Shown here: positions 47,221 to 58,295 of the stretch, in pieces
How the letters are laid out: each line of letters begins with the position of its first letter
How positions within the stretch are numbered: the stretch's first letter is position 1
Notes under the pieces: generated by a model
Told to the model about the DNA's origin: nothing
Database searches by the model: none
Seen by the model: only the letters and a program-made list of their open reading frames with translations
NCBI GenBank assembly: GCA_960531495.1
Contig: OY482847.1
Span: 20,450,566 to 20,514,565 of the forward strand
Direction: 5' to 3'
Origin: Zeus faber
Taxonomy: Eukaryota > Chordata > Actinopteri > Zeiformes > Zeidae
DNA: 64,000 nt
Program-made: the position numbers and the translations under genes

Positions 47221-47222
<2 letters not shown>
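45813..47222. other. Gene-free region after galnt18
   Basis: AT-rich sequence with no coding segment and no named repeat. Confidence 0.5.
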
Positions 47223-47285
<63 letters not shown>

Positions 47286-47308
47286 ATGCGTGTGTGTGTG
47301 TGTGTGTT
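47223..47308. repeat. (GT)n(GCGT)n(GT)n microsatellite
   Basis: GT units flank a block of GCGT units, the same architecture as the tract before exon 4. Confidence 0.95.
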
Positions 47309-48150
47309 TCCAAAAGGGGCTAATGTTCGATAATGTCATCACTAAGGTATAGCCAGACAGATACATCAAAAGAGCCAGAAGAACCATTTCACTGTACAAT
47401 TTACCACATTCTGCCAAAATCACAGCAGTGGGACTGGATTTATTAACCTATGGATTACATTAACCTCCTCTTGGTAAAAAAAAATGCTGTTCAATAATTT
47501 AAGCAGAATATGCGCTGAGATTTGAATGCTTTTTAATCTTTAGTTCAGATGCACAAACCCAACCTACCTGGTTTTGCAGGAATTATACCCTACATAATCA
47601 ACAAATAAAGGGGTGTTAACTGCCGTCTAAGATGTAATAATGTAACACTTCTCCGTACCTTTATAACAAGGATTTGGAATTTCCTCCATTTTCCTGCAAA
47701 GCCTTGCAGATTGTGACAGATAAAGAGCCATATGTAAAAGAAAACTGGGGAAAAAAGCCTGTATGTACTGTATGTAAAGTATGTATTTTTATAGGAATAG
47801 CAGATAATGAAAATGTTTTAAAATTTGCATCCGTGAGTGAATCTTATTTTTATTTATTATTTAACAGAGCTGAAGAGAAAGAACAATGTTTTTAATGATA
47901 AGTGTTTAATACCGTTTAAACAGGAAGACAAACATGAAAACACAGATTAATGCTGAGTTTGTGATGCAAAAATAATAATAATAAAAATTACAAAAAGTAA
48001 GTTAAAGTGAACTACTAGAAATGCTCCACATGCACAATTATTATTATATGAATTATATGCAACGTTTAGATCCACACAGGGCAAAAGCAAACAAATATGC
48101 ATTGAATCAGAAACAAAGACATTCAGCATTTGTAGCTGTCCATTACATTG

Positions 48151-48340
48151 CATTTTAGCAGACGCTTTTATCCAAAGCGACTTACAATTATTCAAACACC
48201 GACAGATGCAGCCATCAGGAGCAATTAGGGGTTAAGTGTCTTGCTCAAGGACACTACAGCATGCTAGCAGGAGGAGCCTGGGATCCAACCAGCAACCTTT
48301 AGATTACTAGACGACCAGCGCTACCTCCTGAGCTACCGTC
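48151..48340 (-). repeat. tRNA-derived SINE, near full length
   Basis: Read on the minus strand it begins GACGGTAGCTCAGGAGGTAG (A-box region), has a B-box-like GGTTGCTGGTTGGATCCC, then TGTAGTGTCCTTGAGCAAGA, and ends TCGCTTTGGATAAAAGCGTC TGCTAAAATG. It is the same family as 18850-19018 but keeps the tRNA-like head. Polymerase III promoter boxes are visible, but activity is unknown. Confidence 0.8.
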
Positions 48341-48484
48341 CTCTTGTGTTTTCCTGCCATTTTGCATAAAGGGACCGTAACAAATGATCCTTTCTGTGAC
48401 AGATTGTGACTCCCAGACTGTCTGGTTAATCAGAGAAGATTATATGGTATATAGCCTAATACTTGTTATATACTACTAATAATG

Positions 48485-48665
48485 TTGCCCACTCAGCGCC
48501 AACCCGAGTGGTTTTCTTGGAGTTTTTTCCTCCCGGTTGAAGGTTGCGACTATGGGATGCCGTGGATTTATGTGTGAAATGTGAAGCTTGTGAAGCCCTT
48601 AAGGACTGTGCTGTGATTAAGGACTGTGTAAATACATTTGACTTGACTCGATTTGACTCGTCTTA
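48485..48665 (+). mobile_element. Non-LTR retrotransposon 3' tail
   Basis: GTGCTGTGATTAAGGACTGT, GTAAATACATTTGACTTGAC and a repeated TTGACT terminus match the 3' ends of fish L2-like LINEs. Confidence 0.5.
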
Positions 48666-49017
48666 AGCCGTACGTTCACGCACACGTGCCAAAAACAGTG
48701 TGAGGGTCCATCTCATGTCCTGGAAAATTCTGGAGGCCAAGCTCCCATTCCATTCATGGATATGATCTTTCAGCGATCTGCCAAACAAAGTACAGTATGT
48801 TGTAATGCTTTTTCTGTTCTTGTTGTTTGAGCTTGTTACTAAACTGGTGCAGCATGTAAAGCTGGAGATTATCCTGCTTCAAATCAGCCAAAGGATTCCG
48901 ATATATATTGTAGTTTTCCTAATGCATAAGAAAATTATTTACAATCATAAATCCTGAAATAGTGATAACTGCATAAAATAGAGATTTACAGCCAACTCAT
49001 TTGCAATGGTATGCTCC

Positions 49018-49056
49018 TTAACCCTAACCCTAACCCTAACCCTAACCCTAACCCTA
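49018..49056. repeat. Interstitial telomeric repeat (CCCTAA)6
   Basis: Six exact CCCTAA units in tandem, the vertebrate telomere repeat, with ordinary sequence on both sides. Confidence 0.97.
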
Positions 49057-49508
49057 TACCATGAAAATATCCTAAATATTCGTTCCCTTCATGACTAGGA
49101 AGCGCTTATGATACCCTGATGTTTATCAAATTTCAAACAATGGCATTTCTGACAACCAGCTGCTGGAAAAGATTTCCATTTTTTTTTTTACCTCGACAAA
49201 CATGAGCCGCCGATTTAGTCAAATAATCCACTGGTTTGTGCTTCAGAATCAGAAACCCTCATTTCTATGTCCATCTGGCGATGCCGCTTTAATCCTCTGT
49301 GTTGAAGGAGCAAAATCCATCAATAACCTACTTCCCAAAGACGTCGAGGGCTCGATGAGAGAAGTTTTATAGAAGAGATGCCGTTCAATATTGACAATGA
49401 CACGGTTTCAACAAGGCTACTTCTCTTTACATAACATATAAACATTACTTAACATATAAACATTACTTAACATAAAAACCCAATCCCAGTATGAGCTCTC
49501 TAGGTAAC

Positions 49509-49882
49509 TGTAGCCGGCTGGCAACGCTGGTTCAGTGGAATGACGGAGACACTTCGCCGGGTTTTTAATAATGGGCTCCAACAAAAATCACGCTCAGGCG
49601 CGGTAATAATAATAACAACAATATAAACAAAGACCATAGACACGGTAAACAAAAGATGGAGTGTTTGCGGCGACGGGCAGGGAGCCCTCCGCTCTCGGCG
49701 CTCTCTTACTCAAAGACAAAACAAAACATTTAAAAACCTCTCCCCAGCCGCCGCTGGCCATACAGCTTAATTGGTCACGGCCGGTGCCGAACACAGGGAG
49801 AGCCAGCCCAGCGACCTGACTTCCCCTGGCATCCAGCCAACGGCTCAACCACGCCCCCCCCCCCCCCCCCCACGCCCCCCTG
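49509..49882 (-). repeat. 3' LTR of the gypsy-type element
   Basis: It shares AATGGGCTCCAACA, GCTGGCCATACAGCTT and CTGACTTCCCCTGGCATCCA with the LTR at 55899-56131, in the same order. The right edge is blurred by an expanded C-run (49853-49871), so the terminal TG on the minus strand cannot be seen. Confidence 0.75.
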
Positions 49883-50100
49883 CCGTCCGACTTGGGCCAG
49901 GAAGCCGGGCAATAAAAACAGCCAGGTACCAACGGGTGATGCACGCTTTGATGGCCTTCATGCAGTGGAGCCACTGCAGTGGGGCGTGGTCCTAACAGAG
50001 GGGTCAAAGGGCGTCCCAGGAGGTAGTCAATGCGGGTGCCGTCCGCCCGCTTGATGACCAGACACTGCTTCTCCACGGCGCTGTACCTCGTCTCCCGCTT
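49883..50100 (-). pseudogene. Gypsy RNase H fragment
   Basis: Minus-strand frames read SAVEKQCLVIKRA and YLLGRP, then in a shifted frame DHAPLQWLHCMKA and ITRWYLAVF. These are the order and spacing of the RNase H region after a gypsy reverse transcriptase. It runs directly into the LTR, so the end of pol is deleted. Confidence 0.75.
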
Positions 50101-50838
50101 CGAGAGCTCTCTGCCGACGTTCAGAATTGGCCGGTCCCACTGGCGGCTCCAGCGACTTTTAATTTGGGGTGCTAAGGGGGAGCTTGACTATTAATTAGGG
50201 GTGCTCACAGAACTGTGGATATACCAGTACACACACACACGACCAAACGCAACTGCGAGAGTGGCTAATACACACACTGAGCAACACAAAAGTACGACAG
50301 AATCAGACTCAAGCTCAAAACAGCACGCACACCACTGTTGGTCTAAAAACAGTGTATCAGACCTCCATCCAGATCCCCAACGTATCAGAGGAACGTATCG
50401 TAAATAATGTATTATCGGGGGTGGGGGGGTGGGGGGTTCTAGCGAACGTTAGGTACTGTAAATAACGTATTATTCGGTAATCTTTTAATGTCACACAGTC
50501 TAGTAATTAATTTTATTAATTGGAAAATAAAAAAGCGCCGCCCCTGGCCGGTCCACAACCTCCACCTACGGGGAAAACATAGCCCCCCACAGTCAGGCGT
50601 ATGCAAAAGGGGTATTTTCAGCCTCTCAAACGCTCAAACACTGACACCGCTCCGTCCACTGGATCGGATCTGACGCAGCCTTTTGAGTTAAATCCGTTAA
50701 AAGGCTGGTCAACTCAGAGGTCCGGGATGAACCAGCGGTAGTCACCAGCCCTCCTCCCAAGTGGTACCCCAGATACCATACCATACCTCCCTCCCTACAG
50801 GCACCCCCCCTACATGCTCCCACTTGATGTGCCACCCT
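50101..50838. other. Interior of the gypsy-type element, unassigned
   Basis: No clear domain is seen between the reverse transcriptase and RNase H fragments. A G-run lies near 50418-50436. The reverse transcriptase thumb and connection appear lost or replaced. Confidence 0.4.
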
Positions 50839-51255
50839 TCAGCTGTCACTGTGGATAATTACATCATCCAAGTAGGCTGCGGTGTACACCACATGCGGAC
50901 GCAGGACCCGGTCCATGAGGCGCCAAACAACCCGAATGGGAGCGTAACAAATTGGTATAACCCATACGGAGTAGAAAAAGATTTTCTTTTCGAGATTTCC
51001 TTGGACTCTAGACAAGGGAATCTGCCAGTAGCTTTTGGTCAAATTCAGTGTCGTAAAAAACTGAGCAATGCCTAACCGGTCCTGAAGCTCGTTGACACGG
51101 GGCATCTTGTACGCATCAACTTTTGACAACTCATTCACCTTCCGGTAGTCCACGCAGAGCCCAATTGAAAACTTTAGAAGAGAGGGGGCATGGGGAAGGA
51201 GGGGGGCGCAGATACGTTCACTAAAACTAAAATTAACCTGAGGAAAGTACACCAC
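50839..51255 (-). pseudogene. Gypsy reverse transcriptase fragment
   Basis: The minus-strand frame contains LCVDYRKVNELSKVDAYKMP, a LNLTKSYWQIPL block and AAYLDDVIIHS. YLDD is the reverse-transcriptase active-site box. The fragment covers the fingers and palm only, and the residues upstream of LCVDYRKVN do not fit the family, marking the junction with the integrase fragment. Confidence 0.85.
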
Positions 51256-51270
51256 ATATGTAATTTGTGG

Positions 51271-52150
51271 TCAAATAAAATCTCCCCATTCAAACGAATT
51301 GGTTTGAATTTTGTTATGTGTAGCACAGGTTGGACAATCATTCTCCGCGACACAATTCATTAGATTCATCTTCGTGACTATGAGCACAAAAAAGCATGAG
51401 ACCTTGTTGGACAGGTGCCCCAGCGTGTTGAGTTTTTCTCGCAGGTACACCCGCCGGGGGTCTCCTGCAGAACTGGAGTTCAAAGAGAAAAAAATCCGGT
51501 GGAGGCCTGGGGATACCTCCCGCACTGCAAACAACAGGGTCCAACTACTTTGTCAACCATGTCCAACCATGTTTTTCAGCGTTTTATTGAACTGCGCCAC
51601 CAGGCCGGCAGTCTGGGGGTGGTACATGCTGGTCCGAATTGAGCAGACGCCCAACAGCTTGATAGCTCCAGAAGTGTACGTGACATAAAAGAAGTGTCCT
51701 GGTCAATCAGGATTTCTTTCGGAACCCCAACTCGGGAGATGACCTGAAACAGTGCTTGCACGGCGCTTTTTGCCGAGATATTGCGCAACGGCACTGCTTT
51801 GGGGTATGGTGTTGCGCAATTCACCGGGACTAGCACAAAGTAATTCCCACGTGCATTGCAGTCGAACGGCCAGTCTAAGGGCACGTACCAAGCCTTTGAA
51901 ATGGTATGTCTACCAATGGAAGGGACCATTAAATGGTTGTGTTGCACAGCCATTTGGGCCAGCCGAAATGGCTAGCCAATAGAAGCGGACCACTATCAGT
52001 TGCCGTGATTTTTCATGTCTGAGGTGACCGGCCATGGGGTTACGCTGAAAAGTCGCCGGTTCGTGGCTTTTCAGCACCAACAACTGGGTGATTTCCTCCC
52101 CTGACTAACTGTCACAGCTCACCCAATACAATCTATCCCTGATCACTGAA
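51271..52150 (-). pseudogene. Gypsy integrase fragment
   Basis: Minus-strand frames give a zinc-region-like PMAGHLRHEKS and RFYWLAI near 52050-51955. The core follows with FVLVPVNCATPYPKAVPLRN, VGVPKEILIDQDTSF and YHPQTAGLVAQFNKTLK. A C-terminal part with FAVREV lies near 51530. The first catalytic Asp (usually VDxAT) reads VNCAT here, so the enzyme would be inactive even without the frameshifts. Confidence 0.85.
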
Positions 52151-52519
52151 AAGTACGGGTGAGTGAGTACGGCGTCCGGATGCACCAATTCCACATAAAT
52201 TTTAGCAGCCTGTTCAAAGGCAACGCGCTGGGTGTGGTCCCGAGACTGCTCGAGGGGGAAATTCTCCGTGGGGCAAATTACCAGGGCTTGGGGAGCGTCC
52301 TGCTGTGTTTAAAATTTTCATTTCATACAAGTAGGAAACAGGTCGGATGGGTGCCCCAGCGTGTGGAGTTCTTCTCACAGGTCCATAACATACTGAATTA
52401 TATTTTCCTCCTGGTGAGGCTCCTCCGTCCCCCTCAGTAATTTTGGATGAGCAGCCGTAACATTAGTACCTTAACCACAACTGCACTTTTTGACCAATTG
52501 CCCACAGCTGTTTCTTCCT
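52151..52519. other. Interior of the gypsy-type element
   Basis: Part of this (to about 52320) reads on the minus strand as the segment before the integrase zinc region. The rest is unassigned. Confidence 0.4.
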
Positions 52520-52920
52520 TAGCACGTGACACGGTGGTGGTCCTTGGTTCAATTTCCACCTGGGGCGCTGTTGGCACCGTGCTGCGGCGGTTTATCTCCA
52601 AAATAGGAGCCTTTCTGTGTGGAGTTTGCATGTTCTCCCCGTGCTCACATGGGGTTTCCTCCACCTACCATCAGTAAGGACCCCCACCAAAAACATGCAC
52701 ACATCATTGTCTGACCAGCAATGGACACTTGTGACCAGGTCCCCGGGCGCGTCGACGAATGCTGCCCACTGCTCCTGGCTGCCCCCCCCCAGAGGAAGGA
52801 CAAGCCAGGATAGGTCAAATGCAGAGGCCACATTTCACCGGCCACCATCCAAAGTGTGTGTATGCATGTGTTGTAGTGTGGTGTGTTGTGTGACAATTAA
52901 AGATTCTTCTTTCTTTCCAT
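52520..52920 (+). mobile_element. Short retroposon with TTC-rich tail
   Basis: GGAGTTTGCATGTTCTCCCC, then GTCAAATGCAGAGGCCACAT and GACAATTAAAGATTCTTCTT with a TTTC tail, is a widespread fish retroposon body and tail. The head is degraded. Confidence 0.55.
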
Positions 52921-52929
52921 TTTCAAAGG

Positions 52930-54850
52930 GACATTGACAACCTCACAAACAAATTTATCGGTCCTCCGTAATGCTTAAGACACAGCGGCACCTCTAAGAA
53001 TAAAATCATTGTGAAGAAACCAACACCTAGGTTTACAGAGACCTGAGCACTTAAGCAATCCTGGAAAACTTCAGCATAAATGGCATGCAACTAAGGTTGA
53101 AGTGTTCCGTCAGGCATGGGGCGATAGTTTGCTGAGCTACAAACGTTCTCTTTCTATAGCCAAAAGTAAGTATTTCTCCAGGTTGATCTGTCTTAATAAA
53201 AAATCATTTTAAAACTTGATTTGATACGATAGCAAGGCCAACCCAACAACAGCCTATTCTCAAGAGCTCCCCCTTTTCAGCTAATGACTTCATGCTCTTC
53301 TTTACTCTGAAAATTTTGCTTATTAGAGAAGAAATAAAAGGCATTCGGCCTCAACCCCAATTGAACCCTTTGAATAGTGAGACAAGAACAAGCAGTAAGG
53401 CAGATAATATCGCACACCTTGATGCGGTATCTCTTGAAACTCTTTCACAGTTGCAGCAAAACAGTGCAGCAAAACAGACAAAACAGACAACTCGACCCAC
53501 TACCTGGAAAACTATTTAAAGAGCTGTTTCCAATTCCAGGACCCTCTATTCTTAACATTATTAACTCATCTCTCTCCTCTGGCACTGTGCCTTTGGCTTT
53601 TGAGACAGCCTTGATTAGACCCTTACTAAAAAAACAACTTGAATCCTAAGAGTCTGAGCAACTATAGGCCAGTCTCAAACATCCCCCTCATCTCCAAAAT
53701 TCTTGAAAGAATCTTAGCACAACAGATTACTGATCACATGTCCTCTAGTGATCTGTTTGAATTATTTCAGTCCGGATTCAGAGCGCCCCACTCCACTGAG
53801 ACGGCCCTCACAAAAGTGGTTCATGATCTTTTATTAGCAATGGACACGACACCTCATCAGTATTACTATTACTCTACCTCAGCGCTGCCTTTGATACTAT
53901 TGTTCATAACTTACTGCTAGATCGCCTTGACACGTGCATTGGCATTAGAGGTCTGGCACTTTCCTGGTTTAGATTTATTGTGGGAGTCTCTGCCAACAGG
54001 TTCTGGTTTGGGGGGGAGACAGAGTCTTTCTGGAAAAGAGTTGCTGATATGGCAAGAGTTTTGATTATAATAATGAACAAAAAGGCTCGCTGGCCAAAAG
54101 AGTAAATATTAAACAATAATGATTGATTTGGGCGCAGGAGGAATGGCGCTCCTGGATGGCTTATGAGCCCGTGCGCCGATCCCTCGCTACAAGAGAGACA
54201 AAAATTAAGAAAGCTCCATGCCCTGGATCGGACCAATCCGCTCCGCGTGGGAGCTGATTCGGCTGATTCGGGGCAGCTGGGCAGCCGCGGGAAGGAAGCC
54301 ATTCTGTCATCTGCAGCCGCGGCTTAACCACAACCCTTGGTCTGCTGCACTTATTTTTCAGAGAGGACCCACTGTGTTTTTCATGGCAATGTGACCTCTG
54401 AGTATTGTAATGTTACTTGTACTTTCGGGGTCCCGCAGGGATCAGTACTTGGTCCTTTTTTGTTTAGCATCTATGTGTTGCCACTTGGAGATATCATACG
54501 CAAATATGGCATAAGTTTCATTGTTATGCTGATGACACCCAACTATACATGCCCTTAGACTTAAATAACACGCGCAATTGTCGTACTCTAGAGGTGTTTT
54601 TGCTGAAACAAACAGTGGATGTCTTGTAATTTCTTGCTTCTCGACTCAACCAGCATCTCAGAAAACTGAGATGCTGGTTATTAGTCCTGCCAGACACAGG
54701 CACCTTTTTAAGGATACCACTCTGAACTTCGATGGCTGTACTATTACCCAAAGTAACTCTCTCTTTTCAACTGCATTGAAAATTGCCAGAACTGCATTTT
54801 TACATCTTCACAATATTTCTAAGATACAACCAATTCTATCCATGAGATGA
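52930..54850 (+). mobile_element. L2-like LINE reverse transcriptase fragment, interrupted by a solo LTR
   Basis: Plus-strand frames give [62 protein letters not shown], a [10 protein letters not shown] box (in a shifted frame near 54515-54560) and TEMLVISPARHRHLFKDTTL with NISKIQPILSM. These are successive reverse transcriptase blocks of a fish L2-like LINE. The order is normal but frameshifts are frequent. It lacks the endonuclease domain and the 3' tail, and it lies inside the gypsy-type element. Confidence 0.85.
53979..54349. mobile_element. Solo LTR inside the LINE
   Basis: The LINE coding sequence breaks after TGGTTTAGA and resumes at TTTTTCAGAGAGGACC. The 371-bp insert starts TGTGGGAG, ends CTGCTGCA and is flanked by TTTAT (53974-53978) and CTTAT (54350-54354), a 5-bp duplication with one change. 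No coding sequence is inside. The family is unknown. Confidence 0.65.
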
Positions 54851-55539
54851 GATGAGAAATGTTTGCTGGGATCGCAGTGAACAACAACTGACGATTTTAT
54901 TGGGAGTGGTGCTCACTCTCATTGAACGTAATGTATAATTTACAGGTAATGTATTTACATAAAAACATCCAGTTTTTACTAAATTAAGTCCCATAGCAAT
55001 GGAAAGCAACAGGGAGACTGCGCATGGCACAGGACAGTGGAGACACCTTATTTTTGGAACAGGACAGAATGGGATAGTCCATTAACTCAGTTGTGTTTTG
55101 ATGTGTTTTAATTTTAATTTCATACAAGAAGAAACAAACTAAAATAAATAGATCTACAATAAAAACAAGCACGGGAATTGGGCATCGGGGCGTGCACACG
55201 GTGCACCGCTGTCTGGAGGAGAATTAAAAGAGACTTCATTCCAGTTCTCTTAGTTAGGTTTAAGTTTTTCATTTTCCATACAAAAAAAACTAAGGAAATA
55301 AAATGTATCAAAATCTTTCTGTATGACATTATATTATACTGTATATTGGGGAAGTTAGATCCGATCACAAGTGGTTACTAGACAGCTCTCTGCTCCAGTT
55401 TCAGAACACGGTAAACTGCACTCACACTGTCTTAATTAAACATTTTAATTAATAAAGACTTAATCATTTGTTATCAATGTTAATCGTAATCGATGGAGTT
55501 GATCGTCGATTGACGATTTAATCGTAAATCTGGCCAAGT
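54851..55539. other. Interior of the gypsy-type element, unassigned
   Basis: It includes TACAATAAAAACA-like sequence similar to that near 57670, and an ATCGATGGAGTTGATCGTCG-type hAT-like terminal motif near 55489-55530. No coding segment is seen. Confidence 0.35.
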
Positions 55540-55745
55540 CTAGCGGGAACTAACCACAGCCTTTACAATACGCTTTTTTCCCCTGCAACGACTTTCCAGC
55601 CGCACCACCGGATACGTGTGAATATCCCCATGCACAGCGAATGTTCACCTATGTGACGCCTCCACCAAAGCCCAGGGGAGAAACAGGCGTTGCTGGATCA
55701 TAGTCTGTGTATAGGTGGAAGCCAGCATCCTGATGTCTACTCCCT
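55540..55745 (-). pseudogene. Gypsy protease-region fragment
   Basis: Minus-strand frames read TQTMIQQRLFLPWAL, then VNIRCAWGYSH and LQGKKAYCK. This resembles the segment after the active site of the aspartic protease in fish gypsy elements. The DTG active site itself is not seen. It is frameshifted. Confidence 0.6.
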
Positions 55746-55878
55746 TGCACCTTTACCTGCATGTAGTTGGCCCCTTCCAGACTTCAGGACCACTGTCAGC
55801 GCCTCCTGTATCCTGACCGGGCAGCCGACCAGCTTCTCCAGAGGGGACCCTTCCATCCGGCACGCCTCTGTCATTCAC

Positions 55879-55896
55879 GTCCATGTTCGGGCGCCA
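55879..55896 (-). promoter_or_regulatory. Primer binding site for tRNA-Lys
   Basis: On the minus strand TGGCGCCCGAACATGGAC begins two bases after the end of the 5' LTR. It differs at one position of 18 from the classical site complementary to the 3' end of tRNA-Lys3. Its position and orientation show that 55899-56131 is the 5' LTR. Confidence 0.85.
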
Positions 55897-55898
55897 CT

Positions 55899-56131
55899 TG
55901 TAGCTGGCACCACTGGCTCGGCACAATGACGGAGGGAGGCACTGGTTTAGAGACTGGTTTTCATTAATGGGCTCCAACAGAAATCAGAAATCTTTCACTG
56001 AAAGACAAAATAGACATTAAGAAAGCTCTCTCCAGCCGCCACTGGCCATACAGCTTGACGGTGCCAGCCTAGCGACCTGACTTCCCCTGGCATCCAGCCA
56101 ACAGCTTGACCATGCCCCCTTATCTGCCACA
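55899..56131 (-). repeat. 5' LTR of the gypsy-type element (internally deleted)
   Basis: It starts TGTAGC and ends GCCACA on the plus strand, and is followed by GTAAC. It is about 140 bp shorter than the partner LTR, missing the part between AATGGGCTCCAACA and the AAGACAAAA segment plus some smaller pieces. Confidence 0.8.
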
Positions 56132-56136
56132 GTAAC

Positions 56137-57512
56137 ACTTATATAAAAGGGAGTCCTTGCTTCAAAACATTTCTATAGTCGCCTTCATATTTTCTGGACA
56201 AATAACTGATTTTATCAGCAAAGGCTTTCACATTTTAAGCTTTTTTTAAAGTGGCTTTAAAAGTGACTGTTAAAGTTATTGATATGATTATCCAGGTGGC
56301 GATAACGGGAGGAAGCATTTTGCCTTGATCAAACTGACATAATATTACATGAGATATTTGTCTAAAAAAGATAATTTTCTAATATGTATTTTCATTTTTC
56401 TATTTGTGTGAAATGTGATGTTTCCACTACAGTGCTAGATAAACACCTGTTGTTTAGTATGTGAGGACCATCTTCTGCTTGAACAGTTAAATTGATTTCA
56501 ATATTAAAAACCTGAAAGAGGAGGCTGCATTGGTCTAACCACGGCTTAAAAAGTAATTTGGCCCACACAAAGTGGGCTTTAATCTGCTCTGGACCGTGAC
56601 CTCTGGTGTTTGACACACCTGGATTAACTCATTGTCTGCAGCTGGAGAGAGTTCCGTGCATCGCATTCACTGATCACCAAACCCCAGAACTGGGCCGAGC
56701 CCAGTGGACACTGATGGATCTTGAGGAGTTTCTGTGTTTTTGGAAAGAATGAAGTCAGAATTGTGCTACTTAAAATGGTAATCTAGTCCACTGGATTTTG
56801 GCTTCCTCCATTGTTCACATCTTTTACAACTACAATGACTTTAATGGTGTAATTTAAAGAACAGTAGATAGATATTTTTCTATTTATTTAGTCATTTTTA
56901 TTATTATTTTGGAGAGGTTGAAGGAAGGCCTTTCACTGTTGGGTCACCTTTCCTGTGACCTTTACACTTATTACACTGAGAACTGGTCTGCTGTTTGAAA
57001 ACAGAAGAAGGATTTCTCACCAGTTCCGAGAGGATTGGGTGGAGGATGTTGCGCGGCTATAGTTCTATAATTTCAGACATTCTACATTTTTTTGCACCAT
57101 GCAGCTCATTTTTGAGGTGTGTACAGAAGGGCAGCATTAGAAAGAAGTTCAGGGCAGGCGGGCAGGGGTTGTGCAGTAATGTGCTGGAGACGCACAGCTC
57201 ATGGGTGGAAAATGTTCAATATACCAAGTACTCAGAGCTAGAGAGATAGATAGAGATAGATACGCCATTCCAACATTCCTCTAAATCCATTGTGTTCCTG
57301 ACGCTCTGTTTCAGTGGGTGGAGCCACCCTGCTGAGGCCACAAGTTCTGTGAGCCAATGGCGTTGGAGCATGGCTTCCTGGTTTTGTCATATTTACTCCA
57401 TAACTTTCACTGATTTCACCTTATCAGTCCAACAAAATCTGTTCCTGAACAAATTTGAAATAAGCAATCCAATTTTTGAATCTTCACTCTCATTAGATCT
57501 ACAAGGCCCGAT
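56137..57512. other. Gene-free region right of the gypsy-type element
   Basis: No coding segment or named repeat is seen. Confidence 0.45.
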
Positions 57513-57516
57513 TTAA

Positions 57517-57794
57517 AGGCTCGCTCTGACTTTGTTTGCCGTGCTCCAGGCTGGTGGGAGACACGGACACCGCACCGTGACACACCAGGGACTCTCGGAG
57601 TGTGATTTTTTTTTTTTTTGTTTCATATAAACGTCGGAAAATAAAATACAATAAAATAAATCAATACATCTACAATAAAAACACACTTGTTTTTATTGGT
57701 TTTGTCTGGAGAAACGCACAGCGGATCGGATGGAGCAGATGACCATATAAAGAAATCCGTGACAATCCGTAAGGAAAATCATAATTGGTCCCCT
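57517..57794. mobile_element. Possible short copy of the TTAA-flanked family
   Basis: TTAA occurs at 57513-57516 and 57795-57798. The right end GGTCCCCT matches the right terminus of the element at 32996-34364. The left end (AGGCTCGC) is poorly preserved, so only the right terminus is convincing. Confidence 0.35.
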
Positions 57795-57799
57795 TTAAA

Positions 57800-58295
57800 T
57801 TACAAATACGCAGATAGGAACTTACTCAAGTTAAAGTGAAAGTACCATGTTGATGCTTCTACTTAAGTTAAAGTAGATAAGTGCTAGCTCTTAAAAGTAT
57901 AAATAGTGAAAGTACTTGTCATAGTCAGTCTAGGATATGGCATAGAGTACCACTGTACCTTTTTTTTCTCTGCAGCTGAGTTTAGCGTATCCTGATTTGT
58001 CTTTTTTTGCCTTTTTCCGATTTGCCACTTTTATAGATATAAATATAAATACTGATTTAAAGCATGCACATGGATATAATTCCATTTTTCAAAACGATGT
58101 GTATGTAAATATGAATGCAGATTTTAAAAAATGATAACTACAGTAACTGTGTTAGAAATATAGTCAAGTAAAAAGAACAATATTTGCTTTGAAACGGTGA
58201 AAGTCTTTGAAACTGAAAATACTTAATATAAGTACAGATACAGTTAATGAAAAATGTATTTAGGTACTCGTATTTTGTTGCTTTCCACTACTGCC
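57800..58295. repeat. Probable hAT-like miniature element
   Basis: Repeated AAGTWAAAGTA-type motifs near the left and a TTTTGTTGCTTTCCACTACTG end resemble a common fish hAT-derived repeat. The left terminus is not identified. Confidence 0.35.

Larger units (their letters stand above)
49509..56131 (-). mobile_element. 6.6-kb gypsy-type LTR retrotransposon, scrambled and interrupted
   Basis: The same pentamer GTAAC lies just outside both ends (49504-49508 and 56132-56136). The LTR-like ends begin TGTAGC on the plus strand (49509 and 55899). On the minus strand the parts are, in order, 5' LTR (56131-55899), primer site (55896-55879), a protease-like fragment (~55745-55540), foreign insertions, an integrase part (~52150-51271), a reverse transcriptase part (51255-50839), an RNase H part (~50100-49880) and 3' LTR (~49882-49509). 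The integrase lies before the reverse transcriptase, whereas gypsy elements have the opposite order. Every frame is broken and the gag is largely gone, so it is a dead copy. Confidence 0.8.

Noticed and set aside
48151-48340. Possible tRNA gene on the minus strand
   Set aside because: A- and B-box-like motifs exist, but no cloverleaf can be drawn, and the downstream body and tail show it is a SINE.
49594-50076. A 160-codon minus-strand frame as a gene
   Set aside because: Only its first part is an RNase H remnant. The rest is LTR sequence read through a C-run.
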